A stretch of DNA of 33,695 nucleotides, from positions 1-33,695 of IMG/VR virus record IMGVR_UViG_3300039159_000311, one strand, 5' to 3'. The position numbers were made by a program, and so were the translations under genes. Under the pieces are notes generated by a model. That model was not told where the DNA came from. It did no database searches and saw only the letters and a list, made by a program, of their open reading frames with translations. The stretch is from a virus. The first letter of the stretch is position 1. Each line of letters starts with the position of its first letter. Below, piece after piece: positions 24,438 through 30,814 of the stretch.

Positions 24438-26090
24438 ATGGTAGCAAAGAAAACAACCGAAACTATTATCGGAGGGGAACTTGGCGAAAAGAGTAAGAAG
24501 CTCTTAGACGTTGAGCACAAGCAAACTGAGGTGTTGATCGACGCTATCAAAAAGCTAGCGGATAGGTTCGACATGACAAAGAACCGTCCTCAGGGAGAAA
24601 CGAAGTCCCCGGGTGGTTTCGGCACCCTCAAAGATATGGTGAAGGGTAAAGTAGATTCTGTAAAGCAAGCCCTCACACCAGAAGGTCTTCTGGATATTTT
24701 GGCAGCTAAGAGTGGCGGCGGAATATTGGGGACAGTCCTAGGTGGTGCGTCTGAATCCATCAAGGAAAAGAAAGCAATTTCTGCAAAGAGGGTTGAATCA
24801 AAAGCAAAGTTCGCCCATGGTCTTTTAGCTGGAACTGAAGGTGGTAGGAATGTTGTAGCCGAGGAAGGTGATGAAGGAGCTATTAAGAAGGCGTCTGACC
24901 TCTACGACAAGAATGAAAAGCTTCAAGCTAAGATAGATATCCTAGAAGCAAAGCAACGTGAACTTAAAGACTCTGGTATAACTGGCGCAGACTTGGACAG
25001 GTACGACGCCAAAGAATTGAGCGACCTGAAGAAAGAAAAGGAAAGTGGTGTTTCTAAATTTGGGATGAAGGAGAAGTCCCCTAAGAAATCCCGCGAAGCT
25101 GACCCAAATCCTAGTGCACCGGCAAAAACATCCCGCGAAGCTGACCCAAATCCTAGTGCACCGGCAAAAACATCCCTCGGTCAGATATTATATGATACAA
25201 CAGTCCCATTGGTTGATGCCCATGGTGATGATATGAAGAACCCCGAATTTGCCCAAGGAGTACGAGACGGCATTGAGGAAGAACTTCTAACCATTAACAA
25301 GGAGCAGCTAGAAGCTCTGAATAAAATCTTCAATGCCACGCAGGTAACTGAAGAAGACAAATTCGAAGCTGATAATAAGGATAAGAAGCAGGATAAGAAG
25401 GTTGAACACAAGGAAAAGATCAAAGAGCAGAAGCCGGAAGGCAACGGAATCATGGATTTGCTCAAGGGTGGCTTGAAGGACAAACTACTCAAGAAGATTC
25501 CTGGTCTCGGTAGACTAGGCGGTCTAGCAGCTGGAATGGGTGGTATGGGTGGTATGGCTATGGGCGCACTTGGTGTTGGCTCAGCAGGTGCAGCTGGTGT
25601 CGGCGCTGGTATGTTGATGAACAAGTTTATCCTGAACCCAGCAGCTGGCGCTATCACTGGCGATAAGACAGACACTGTCGGTACAGCCCTCCATAAAGCA
25701 TTCGGTGGCGATATGGATAAGAAGATGAAGGACGCCGATTCGAAGGCTGAAGTAGAACTAGCCAAGTCAAAGATAGCCAAGGGTGAAATGGTATCTCGCG
25801 CTCTAGCGTCTAAGGTTGCCGGTCAAGGTGTTATCGTACCACCTGAGTTGATCATACAACCGAAATCACAGACCGCACCATACAGTCATGAAATGCGTAA
25901 AGAGCTGAATCGTACGACCACTGAGATTGAAAACTTGAAGTCTGATGTGGCGAAGCCAGCGGATACTAAGGTCATGGCTCCAGCTGTTATTACCAACAAC
26001 AATTCAAGAAACATGACTATTATTCGCCCAGACATCCGTACGCGCGAACCGACTTACAACCGTATCCTAGCAGGAAACGTTTCGTACTAA
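24438..26090 (+). CDS. 29: Tape-measure / hub protein gp29-like (550 aa)
   Basis: Likely counterpart of T4 gp29 (590), which sets tail length and sits in the tube lumen. Residues 1-60 are helical; residues 130-215 are a Lys/Glu/Asp-rich coiled-coil-like region (KNEKLQAKIDILEAKQRELK). A Lys/Glu-rich stretch occupies about residues 310-335. A hydrophobic Gly/Ala/Met segment near residues 353-400 (LGRLGGLAAGMGGMGGMAMG) could be membrane-active on ejection. The C-terminus (NNNSRNMTIIRPDIRTREPT) is conserved-looking. AGAGGA precedes the ATG. A perfect 42-bp duplication adds 14 residues in the middle. It is last in the rightward operon before a terminator. The role is inferred from composition, length and order after gp26/51. 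Confidence 0.8.
   Translation: MVAKKTTETIIGGELGEKSKKLLDVEHKQTEVLIDAIKKLADRFDMTKNRPQGETKSPGGFGTLKDMVKGKVDSVKQALTPEGLLDILAAKSGGGILGTVLGGASESIKEKKAISAKRVESKAKFAHGLLAGTEGGRNVVAEEGDEGAIKKASDLYDKNEKLQAKIDILEAKQRELKDSGITGADLDRYDAKELSDLKKEKESGVSKFGMKEKSPKKSREADPNPSAPAKTSREADPNPSAPAKTSLGQILYDTTVPLVDAHGDDMKNPEFAQGVRDGIEEELLTINKEQLEALNKIFNATQVTEEDKFEADNKDKKQDKKVEHKEKIKEQKPEGNGIMDLLKGGLKDKLLKKIPGLGRLGGLAAGMGGMGGMAMGALGVGSAGAAGVGAGMLMNKFILNPAAGAITGDKTDTVGTALHKAFGGDMDKKMKDADSKAEVELAKSKIAKGEMVSRALASKVAGQGVIVPPELIIQPKSQTAPYSHEMRKELNRTTTEIENLKSDVAKPADTKVMAPAVITNNNSRNMTIIRPDIRTREPTYNRILAGNVSY
25089..25172 (+). repeat. Perfect 42-bp tandem duplication in the tape-measure gene
   Basis: Two identical copies, 25089-25130 and 25131-25172, encode SREADPNPSAPAKT twice in frame. 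No base differs between the copies, so the duplication is recent or homogenised. It lies in a proline-rich linker between coiled-coil parts. Confidence 0.95.
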
Positions 26091-26097
26091 CCAATGG

Positions 26098-26123
26098 AAA
26101 AGGAACCAGAAGGTTCCTTTTTT
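26098..26123. terminator. Strong intrinsic terminator between converging operons
   Basis: AAAAGGAACC, loop AGAA, then GGTTCCTTTT with more T forms a perfect 10-bp stem and a T-run on the plus strand. It begins 8 bp after the tape-measure stop. On the minus strand the stem is followed by TTTTCC, so it can also stop leftward transcription leaving the 54-aa gene. It separates the two converging operons. Confidence 0.9.
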
Positions 26124-26126
26124 CGT

Positions 26127-26291
26127 TTAGCCGTTCAGCTGAGTTCTTCCATCGTCCGAGACCTTCGCCTCGGGGATAGCTTGCAGCGCGGTTATCTTAT
26201 CTAGACAGGAGCTCGCTCCTTCTAGATTATTCTGCGCCAACATCTTGTGATACAGCGCAGTATAGTCTTCGATAAGCTGCTGCTTATTCAT
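26127..26291 (-). CDS. Small protein downstream of gp32 (54 aa)
   Basis: I start at the ATG at 26289-26291 (MNKQQLIEDYTALYHKMLAQ), which overlaps the end of gp32 by 8 bp (ATGAATAA). The longer in-frame opening is only gp32 read out of frame. The product is mostly helical (NNLEGASSCLDKITALQAIP) and ends about 4 bp before the terminator. No family is recognised. Tight coupling to gp32 suggests it is made with it and could serve in replication or recombination, but nothing in its sequence shows this. Confidence 0.75.
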   Translation of the reverse strand: MNKQQLIEDYTALYHKMLAQNNLEGASSCLDKITALQAIPEAKVSDDGRTQLNG

Positions 26292-27192
26292 CGTTAGCCA
26301 GCTTCGAGAAGTAATCCTCGAGGTCGTCATCACTACCCCCAGGAGCCGGAGCTTCCTCGGTCTTAGCAGCCTTAGCCTTTGGGGCCTTTGGGGCTGGCGC
26401 AGGCGCGACTGGCTCTTGTTGCATCTTAGCCAGGGTTTCCTGAGCATTGCCGGTCATCTGACCGTTCATGACCATCTGAAGCTTCTTCTCCAGTTCGTCG
26501 TAGCTCTTGAACTTCGATGGGTCCACGAACTGCTTCAGCGGTTCCTGAGAATTCACTGCAGCCAGAATTGCCTCGTCTTCACCCAGCGGTTTTGGATCGC
26601 TGAACGTTGAAGTGCTGTAGTTAGGGAAACCATCAACCTGACGCATACGCAGCTTGAATTCCGCGCCTTCCCAGAGGTCGAAAACGTTCAGTGGCTTTTC
26701 ATCCTCGAATGTCGGCTGGCACTTGTCCATGATCATCTCGAAGATTTTCTTACCGAACTTGTAACGGAACACCTTACCGTCGTTCTCAGGATGCTTAGGG
26801 TCATTCACAACAAGGATGTTGCAGATGTAGCTCATCTTACGCTTACGCTCCTTAGCAGCCTTCTTGTCATCCTCGTCACCACCGTTCCAGGCGGCACGAT
26901 TCAACACGTTGACAGGATCTTCTTCACCGATAGTCGAACGGCAGTTATCGATGTACCACTTTCCACCCGGACCTTTGAAGCCGTGTGTATAGAGGACTAC
27001 CCAAGGCAGTTCGTCGTCAGGGTGTTTTGGCAAGAAGCGAATGGTAGCAGAAGCGTTACCAGCTTTGTCACGTTCGGGTTTCCAGAAACCCTCATCATCT
27101 TTTGCGTACTCCGATTTCTTATTGAGTGCAGTAGTAATTGCACCGAAATCCGTCGAGCGTTGTTTACGCAGATCAGCAATAGTCATTCCCAT
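26284..27192 (-). CDS. 32: Single-stranded DNA-binding protein gp32
   Basis: A 302-residue homologue of T4 gp32 (301), the cooperative ssDNA-binding protein of replication, recombination and repair. The ATG at 27192 has AAGGA seven bases upstream, a better fit than the internal ATG at 27186. The N-terminal LAST-like motif is LRKQRST (residues 8-14). The OB core includes GKWYIDNCRSTIG, MSYICNILVVNDPKHPENDG and KVFRYKFGKKIFEMIMDKC. The acidic C-terminal tail (GSDDDLEDYFSKLANDE) should recruit partners. Of the T4 zinc ligands (His64, Cys77, Cys87, Cys90) only His70 and Cys84 remain; the CxxC position reads PVNV. The leader contains a late-type promoter box and two palindromes. Confidence 0.97.
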   Translation of the reverse strand: MGMTIADLRKQRSTDFGAITTALNKKSEYAKDDEGFWKPERDKAGNASATIRFLPKHPDDELPWVVLYTHGFKGPGGKWYIDNCRSTIGEEDPVNVLNRAAWNGGDEDDKKAAKERKRKMSYICNILVVNDPKHPENDGKVFRYKFGKKIFEMIMDKCQPTFEDEKPLNVFDLWEGAEFKLRMRQVDGFPNYSTSTFSDPKPLGEDEAILAAVNSQEPLKQFVDPSKFKSYDELEKKLQMVMNGQMTGNAQETLAKMQQEPVAPAPAPKAPKAKAAKTEEAPAPGGSDDDLEDYFSKLANDE

Positions 27193-27254
27193 GATATCTT
27201 CCTTTTTACGGTCTAGCCGCATAGTTTGTAAAGCGCACAAGGCACTGGTTTTAT

Positions 27255-27288
27255 TACTCTATTAGAGTATCTTGTTCACTAATGAACA
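27255..27288 (-). promoter_or_regulatory. Tandem palindromes in the gp32 leader
   Basis: Two palindromes lie 3 bp apart: TACTCTATTAGAGTA (27255-27269, seven-base arms around one T) and TGTTCACTAATGAACA (27273-27288, six-base arms around CTAA). They are in the 138-bp gap between the 66-aa gene and gp32, just downstream of a CTAAATA box. They could be operators or leader hairpins; T4 gp32 controls its own translation through leader RNA structure. Confidence 0.6.
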
Positions 27289-27291
27289 GAT

Positions 27292-27298
27292 TATTTAG
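27292..27298 (-). promoter_or_regulatory. Late-promoter-like CTAAATA upstream of gp32
   Basis: The minus strand reads TATACTAAATAATC. The heptamer matches those at the gp48/gp4 divergence. Start of transcription would fall near 27286, so the leader of about 94 nt would include the distal palindrome in full and part of the proximal one. T4 gp32 also has a late promoter. Confidence 0.5.
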
Positions 27299-27329
27299 TA
27301 TAGTTCATTTCCTAGAAATAGCAAATAAA

Positions 27330-27530
27330 CTACACGTCGCGTTCTTCCCAGAGACCAAGTATCTGGAAGCGCGACTTCAAATCTTCCACTGACTTCGGCT
27401 CTACACAACCGTTCAGGTCGCGGTTGCTATGGGTGAACTGATGTTTATCAAAGAGGGAAAACTCCACCCATGTACCACTTTCTGAATAGGGGCAGAATGG
27501 GCAAAGATATTCCTTATCAACTTCTTCCAT
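27330..27530 (-). CDS. Small Cys/His protein, possible zinc finger (66 aa)
   Basis: A 66-residue protein opening MEEVDKEYLCPFCPYSESG. It has a CxxC pair (Cys10, Cys13), His residues at FDKHQFTHSN and a later Cys in LNGCVEPK, so a small zinc-binding fold is plausible. The C-terminus (SVEDLKSRFQILGLWEERDV) is helical. No family is recognised. Its ATG shares one base with the stop of the upstream 79-aa gene. It is the last gene before the gp32 leader. A DNA- or protein-binding accessory of replication is a guess from position only. Confidence 0.7.
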   Translation of the reverse strand: MEEVDKEYLCPFCPYSESGTWVEFSLFDKHQFTHSNRDLNGCVEPKSVEDLKSRFQILGLWEERDV

Positions 27531-27769
27531 CAGCCTTCTGCGCTAACCAGCGCGATATCCGGACCGTTGATCCGCCAGATACGCTTCGGCAGCGTAGCCG
27601 TCTTGTACGCAGCGGTTGCCTCGCTCATCTTGTCCGTCCACTCCACGGTCAGCCCGGCTGATACCACGTTGTAGAACGGCGCGATCTGTTCCCGGACCAA
27701 ACTGGTGAACACCTGACGCTCATTCTTCGAGCTCTTTTCCTTCTTCTTCTCCACTTTCACATCAGTCAT
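27530..27769 (-). CDS. Hypothetical small protein (79 aa)
   Basis: The N-terminal 20 residues are strongly basic (MTDVKVEKKKEKSSKNERQV). A folded-looking part follows (FTSLVREQIAPFYNVVSAGL, then WTDKMSEATAAYKTATLPKR and IWRINGPDIALVS). AAGGAAA lies upstream of the ATG. It overlaps the previous 59-aa gene by 4 bp (ATGA) and the next by one base. No motif of known function is seen. The basic tail could touch nucleic acid, which fits the gp59-gp32 neighbourhood, but this is unproven. Confidence 0.7.
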   Translation of the reverse strand: MTDVKVEKKKEKSSKNERQVFTSLVREQIAPFYNVVSAGLTVEWTDKMSEATAAYKTATLPKRIWRINGPDIALVSAEG

Positions 27770-27945
27770 AATTTTCCTTTGTTACCTTTGAGATATTGAG
27801 CCAGGATTTCCAGCTCCGCTTCTTCTTCATCATCAATCACATGATATTTTCGATCACGGATTTCTTTCCTATGCTGAAGGATAGATCTTTCTGCCAATTT
27901 TTCCTGGCGCTTTTCAGGATTCTTTTCGCGCTTCTGCAGTTTCAT
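27766..27945 (-). CDS. Hypothetical charged helical protein (59 aa)
   Basis: The frame runs from the ATG at 27943-27945 to TGA at 27766-27768. It reads MKLQKREKNPEKRQEKLAER, then SILQHRKEIRDRKYHVID, then DDEEEAELEILAQYLKG. It is basic in the first half and acidic in the second, and almost wholly helical. There is no clear Shine-Dalgarno, but it starts 6 bp after the gp59 stop and ends in an ATGA overlap with the next gene, so coupled translation is plausible. It fills exactly the gap between two real genes. No family is recognised. Confidence 0.65.
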   Translation of the reverse strand: MKLQKREKNPEKRQEKLAERSILQHRKEIRDRKYHVIDDEEEAELEILAQYLKGNKGKL

Positions 27946-27951
27946 TTCGGG

Positions 27952-28506
27952 TTAGATGAGTTGATTGATGATATCCGGATTGTACTTTACAAAACGGTCC
28001 AGCTTCTTTATTATAACGCTATATCGTTGCAAACCAAAATAATCTTTCTCCAGCCAGGAGTCGATAAACTGGTGCTTTTTATTTATTGCTACAGCGGTTT
28101 GTGGGAGTATGTTACCGGTCACATAGCCAATCAGAAGCCTCGGCGGTTTACCGTCGATTCCTTCTAGGTCGGCTGGCAGGCTCAACTTCGAGATATCATC
28201 GCTGATAAATCTAGTCAGGCTTTCTTTGTCACGGGTCCACTTTTGATAGTTATCCCATGAGATTGACTGATCGTACACATCATCCTTCTGGCTGTACACA
28301 ATGTTCGCTATGAAAAACTGGACGGCATCATTCGGCTTGGAGAATTCCTTGGCTACACCCTCGAAGGCGAATTTGGCATTGAATTTCTCCCATGATAATC
28401 TCGAGGTGTTGCGAGTTCTACCACGGTGCTCAAAGAGATCGTAGTTCAAAGTCGTTAGGTGTAGACTGACCGCTCGATGGAGCTTCCAGGCTGCGTAGGC
28501 TTCCAT
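27952..28506 (-). CDS. 59: Helicase-loader gp59-like protein (184 aa)
   Basis: Probable counterpart of T4 gp59 (217), which loads the gp41 replicative helicase onto gp32-coated forks. The layout agrees with the family: an N-terminal Tyr/Trp-rich helix (EAYAAWKLHRAVSLH), NYDLFEHRGRT near residue 21, a helical stretch with KPNDAVQFFIANIVYSQKD near residue 57, and SWDNYQKWTRDKESLTRFIS, ending in aromatic/basic helices. Direct identity to T4 is low. Position is the strongest argument, since gp33-gp59-gp32 is the T4 order and gp33 is directly upstream (adjacent stop and start) with gp32 a little downstream. Confidence 0.7.
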   Translation of the reverse strand: MEAYAAWKLHRAVSLHLTTLNYDLFEHRGRTRNTSRLSWEKFNAKFAFEGVAKEFSKPNDAVQFFIANIVYSQKDDVYDQSISWDNYQKWTRDKESLTRFISDDISKLSLPADLEGIDGKPPRLLIGYVTGNILPQTAVAINKKHQFIDSWLEKDYFGLQRYSVIIKKLDRFVKYNPDIINQLI

Positions 28507-28797
28507 TCAATCCTCTAGTTGCGTGTGTGATGGGAGCAGACCGGCATCGATCATTTCAGCTTGAATCTTACCACGCAAAGACGGGCTGACCAGCTTTGAA
28601 ATATCTTCAGGGTCAATATCCTTGAAATCGCAATACTCTATGATTACTTGTGTGCAGGTTTTACCCTCATTGACTGCATGCATTTCCACGAAATGGCTGA
28701 AGCTTGTTGCGTCGCTGAACAACAGGTTATCGCTCATATCATATGAGGAATTGATGATGTTGTCCTGCGTGGCAACGGAGAAAGGTTTATGAGACAT
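28507..28797 (-). CDS. 33: Late-transcription co-activator gp33
   Basis: I start at the ATG at 28795-28797 (MSHKPFSVATQDNIINSSYD), giving 96 residues (T4 gp33: 112). Gp33 bridges RNA polymerase (beta flap) and the sliding clamp to activate late promoters. The central and C-terminal pattern FSHFVEMHAVNEGKTCTQVI, DPEDISKLVSPSLRGKIQAE and MIDAGLLP parallels the T4 layout 'FIIEKMVEEFGMSYLEA ... KFIPSGIIEKIQSEAIDENLL'. The gene overlaps the 88-aa gene by 11 bp and its TGA is followed at once by the gp59 ATG. Similarity plus synteny supports the call. It predicts that the CTAAATA boxes in the window are real late promoters. Confidence 0.78.
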   Translation of the reverse strand: MSHKPFSVATQDNIINSSYDMSDNLLFSDATSFSHFVEMHAVNEGKTCTQVIIEYCDFKDIDPEDISKLVSPSLRGKIQAEMIDAGLLPSHTQLED

Positions 28798-29053
28798 TGT
28801 ATGCGTGGAGTACACGTTCCAGTCGAGTGATCTTGGCGTATTCGTCATTCTTTGAAGTAACGAATTGGTGATACACATCGTTGCGAGGTACATCCAACCT
28901 TGGACCGAATTGGTCAAGGAATCTGGACATGATGTAATCAAGAACACGTTTGTGCTCGAAGAGCATGCCCTTGATATTTTCTATCTGAGACCGGTCAGCG
29001 GCTTTACCGGCTCTCATAATTTGAAGTTCTGTTTCGCGGAAATTTGTAATCAT
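28787..29053 (-). CDS. Hypothetical helical protein upstream of gp33 (88 aa)
   Basis: An 88-residue, mostly helical protein (MITNFRETELQIMRAGKAAD, then KGMLFEHKRVLDYIMSRFLD, then TSKNDEYAKITRLERVLHAY). A coiled-coil-like N-terminal half is likely. AAGGAG lies four to five bases before the ATG, the clearest ribosome binding site of this cluster. A nine-codon reading frame ends on its start codon. Its 3' end overlaps gp33 by 11 bp, so the two are co-translated. No known family; a role in late transcription or replication can only be inferred from the neighbours. Confidence 0.75.
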   Translation of the reverse strand: MITNFRETELQIMRAGKAADRSQIENIKGMLFEHKRVLDYIMSRFLDQFGPRLDVPRNDVYHQFVTSKNDEYAKITRLERVLHAYNVS

Positions 29054-29079
29054 GTAACTCCTTTAAGTTGATAGGTCAT
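29050..29079 (-). CDS. Possible nine-residue leader peptide
   Basis: ATG at 29077-29079 with GGGAG five bases upstream reads MTYQLKGVT and stops at a TGA that overlaps the next gene's ATG by two bases. Its codons contain the AAGGAG of the 88-aa gene, so translating it would open or block that site. It is too short to judge by composition. Confidence 0.3.
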   Translation of the reverse strand: MTYQLKGVT

Positions 29080-29146
29080 TTTAACTCCCATTCCTTTTAA
29101 TGTAAAGCAGTATATTTCCTACCATTTTATAAATAATTCCCAAGAT

Positions 29147-29278
29147 CTAGCTCCCCGTGCGTCGAACATACAACGGAATTACACTGAAAAGAAACCAGCC
29201 TTGCCACTTGTAGGGTTGTTTATCACCCCACCCGTTTCCAGCTGGTTTCTGTGTGATCCATTCTCGATAATAGATCAT
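29147..29278 (-). CDS. Small Trp/Tyr-rich protein (43 aa)
   Basis: The frame starts at an ATG overlapping the RNA-ligase stop (ATGA, 4 bp) and ends with TAG at 29147. It reads MIYYREWITQKPAGNGWGDK, then QPYKWQGWFLFSVIPLYV. Four Trp and the phrase QPYKWQGWF look protein-like rather than random. The hydrophobic C-terminal half (about residues 25-37) might dip into a membrane but is too short to be a sure span. A 10-bp inverted repeat lies within the gene. No family is recognised. Confidence 0.55.
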   Translation of the reverse strand: MIYYREWITQKPAGNGWGDKQPYKWQGWFLFSVIPLYVRRTGS

Positions 29279-30276
29279 TTTTCATTCAACAAGTAATCAT
29301 TGCTGATAGCTTTCCATGAGGTACGGTCTGTGGAATTTTCCTTGAAGACAAGTCCCTCGCGCAACACATACGGGTTGACCCGTGATATACCATCTGCCCT
29401 CAGAAGAACCTCGTCAATCGTGACACCCTCATTGAAAATCAATGATTCCTCCAACAGGGGCACAGTTCGCAGGTGCAGGAATTCAGCGATAGTGCGAGTT
29501 ATCCTCGGAGTGCAATATTGATGACCATCATTGAACGTTTGCACATCGTATACGTAGAACTCGTGTTGATCCAACTTGTAGATGTTGCCCTGAATTCCCG
29601 GTCCGATTAGTTCGCCTTGGATAGCGATGTTGTTGAACCCGAGGGCGCGCATTTCAACTTCGATATTATCTCGCCGAACAGTGCGCCAGAAGTGGCTTGA
29701 CTCATCTTCCAACAGGTCGATATTCCTTGAGCAGATGCCGAACTCACCATCGATGATGTAGACGGTCATTGAAGAACCTTCCAGCTTCTCGGTGACTTGC
29801 CAGTCCTTACCAACATATTTCCCGTAGAATTCTTCTCCAAGGTTCTGGATACGTTCCTGATCAGACTTGAAAATCTGTGGAGGGAAGTTGCCGCGTGACA
29901 ATCCACCACCCGTATCAGCTCGTTCCCACTTCTGCAGGTTCAGGTATTCAGATAGGGTCTGACCTTCGCCGATGGCAGAGGTGTTTGGGTATGGTAGGAT
30001 CAGACCCTGAGAGACCTTCCCGCGAAGCTTGATTGTACGCAGCCGTTCGCCAGGAACGCCATTGTATTCGCGCCCACCCTTGCCCTTTGACAAGAACGGT
30101 GCCAACTCTGTGGGCACCCATGCGTCAACTTCGATGAACAAGACAGCATCGCCGACCTTGTACTCACCCTTCTTCACGACCACGTCCCAGTTCTTGACGC
30201 GTGCGGTTTCGATTGCATCAGCCTTTTCAATGGGGGTGATGCTCACGATAATTTCAATAGATGCTAGTTCTCTCAT
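29275..30276 (-). CDS. RNA ligase with N-terminal OB domain (DraRnl/Rnl5-like)
   Basis: A 333-residue ATP-dependent ligase of the nucleotidyltransferase superfamily. Residues about 1-115 form an OB-type N-terminal domain (YKVGDAVLFIEVDAWVPTEL). The adenylation domain has motif I VTEKLEGSSM with Lys164 as the AMP-accepting lysine, motif Ia-like ICSRN, motif III around IQGELIGPGIQGN, motif IIIa FYVYDV, motif IV EGLVFK and motif V WKAIS. The N-terminal OB placement and short C-terminus are typical for the Deinococcus DraRnl type rather than T4 Rnl1 or Rnl2. It probably seals RNA nicks, for example in host tRNA cut by defence nucleases. It overlaps both neighbours by 4 bp. Confidence 0.88.
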   Translation of the reverse strand: MRELASIEIIVSITPIEKADAIETARVKNWDVVVKKGEYKVGDAVLFIEVDAWVPTELAPFLSKGKGGREYNGVPGERLRTIKLRGKVSQGLILPYPNTSAIGEGQTLSEYLNLQKWERADTGGGLSRGNFPPQIFKSDQERIQNLGEEFYGKYVGKDWQVTEKLEGSSMTVYIIDGEFGICSRNIDLLEDESSHFWRTVRRDNIEVEMRALGFNNIAIQGELIGPGIQGNIYKLDQHEFYVYDVQTFNDGHQYCTPRITRTIAEFLHLRTVPLLEESLIFNEGVTIDEVLLRADGISRVNPYVLREGLVFKENSTDRTSWKAISNDYLLNEK

Positions 30277-30425
30277 TTATCTTCTTTCAGTTTATCCCGT
30301 TCCAGGATATTGTTTTCCAGATCAGTAATCCATTCAGGGATTACCCAGCCATGTTCAGTCAATTTAGCGAATATCATCTTGATATTCTGACAGTCGTCGA
30401 ACGAGATGGATTGATACCAGTTCAT
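30273..30425 (-). CDS. Hypothetical small protein (50 aa)
   Basis: Runs from an ATG that overlaps the stop of the 130-aa gene (ATGA) to a TGA that overlaps the RNA-ligase ATG. It reads MNWYQSISFDDCQNIKMIFA, then KLTEHGWVIPEWITDLENNI, and ends in a charged helix (LERDKLKEDK). It fills the space between two real genes exactly and has overlaps at both ends, so it is very likely translated. No family is recognised and no motif is visible. Confidence 0.7.
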   Translation of the reverse strand: MNWYQSISFDDCQNIKMIFAKLTEHGWVIPEWITDLENNILERDKLKEDK

Positions 30426-30814
30426 GATAGGCGAGGCTGACCGTCGAATTTCCAGGAGAACTTTTCTCCGTCTTCACCAGCCCATTCCATCCCACCTTCG
30501 ATCAGGTGTGCAACGGAACTGAAGAAGAATTCTTCCTGACCAGATTTGTTGTCATATCCTTGGACCAGGATAGAGCCGTCGGCGATAACCTCGAATTGAA
30601 ATCCGAGCATGTATAATACATCATCGCAGCTCTGGACTGTCAGATCATAGTCCTCATCCATCCAGGAATACCATTTGCTATTTCCACCGTCGCCACCAAG
30701 CTTCTTATGATTGAACCGTGGGTGGTTCAGGTCTTTCCAGATCTTCAGGACTTCATCTTTAACAGCCAGAGGAATCACAGTCGTGCTGTGAGTGACCCGT
30801 ACAAAGTATCCCAT
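30422..30814 (-). CDS. Conserved hypothetical phage protein (130 aa)
   Basis: The opening MGYFVRVTHSTTVIPLAVKD, followed by a helix (EVLKIWKDLNH) and GGNSKWYSWMDEDYDL, resembles a family of small, acidic proteins of unknown function common in large phages. The central GFQFEVIADGSILVQGYDNK and the terminal WAGEDGEKFSWKFDG are beta-rich. The protein is soluble, with no signal or membrane segment. Its ATG overlaps the upstream stop by one base. The function is unknown; a host-takeover role is typical of the region but not shown here. Confidence 0.75.
   Translation of the reverse strand: MGYFVRVTHSTTVIPLAVKDEVLKIWKDLNHPRFNHKKLGGDGGNSKWYSWMDEDYDLTVQSCDDVLYMLGFQFEVIADGSILVQGYDNKSGQEEFFFSSVAHLIEGGMEWAGEDGEKFSWKFDGQPRLS

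Noticed and set aside
25181-25780. 199-codon minus-strand open frame inside the tape measure
   Set aside because: Ser/Pro/Leu-rich antisense shadow of a Gly/Ala/Lys-rich gene; no ribosome binding site and no homology pattern.
26292-26447. Upstream extension of the 54-aa gene
   Set aside because: The Arg/Pro/Leu-rich text is gp32 read in another frame; the ATG at 26291 overlapping the gp32 stop is the sensible start.
28787-29053. 88-aa protein as UvsY
   Set aside because: It is helical and near gp33/gp59/gp32, but it is much shorter than T4 UvsY and I see no convincing shared pattern.
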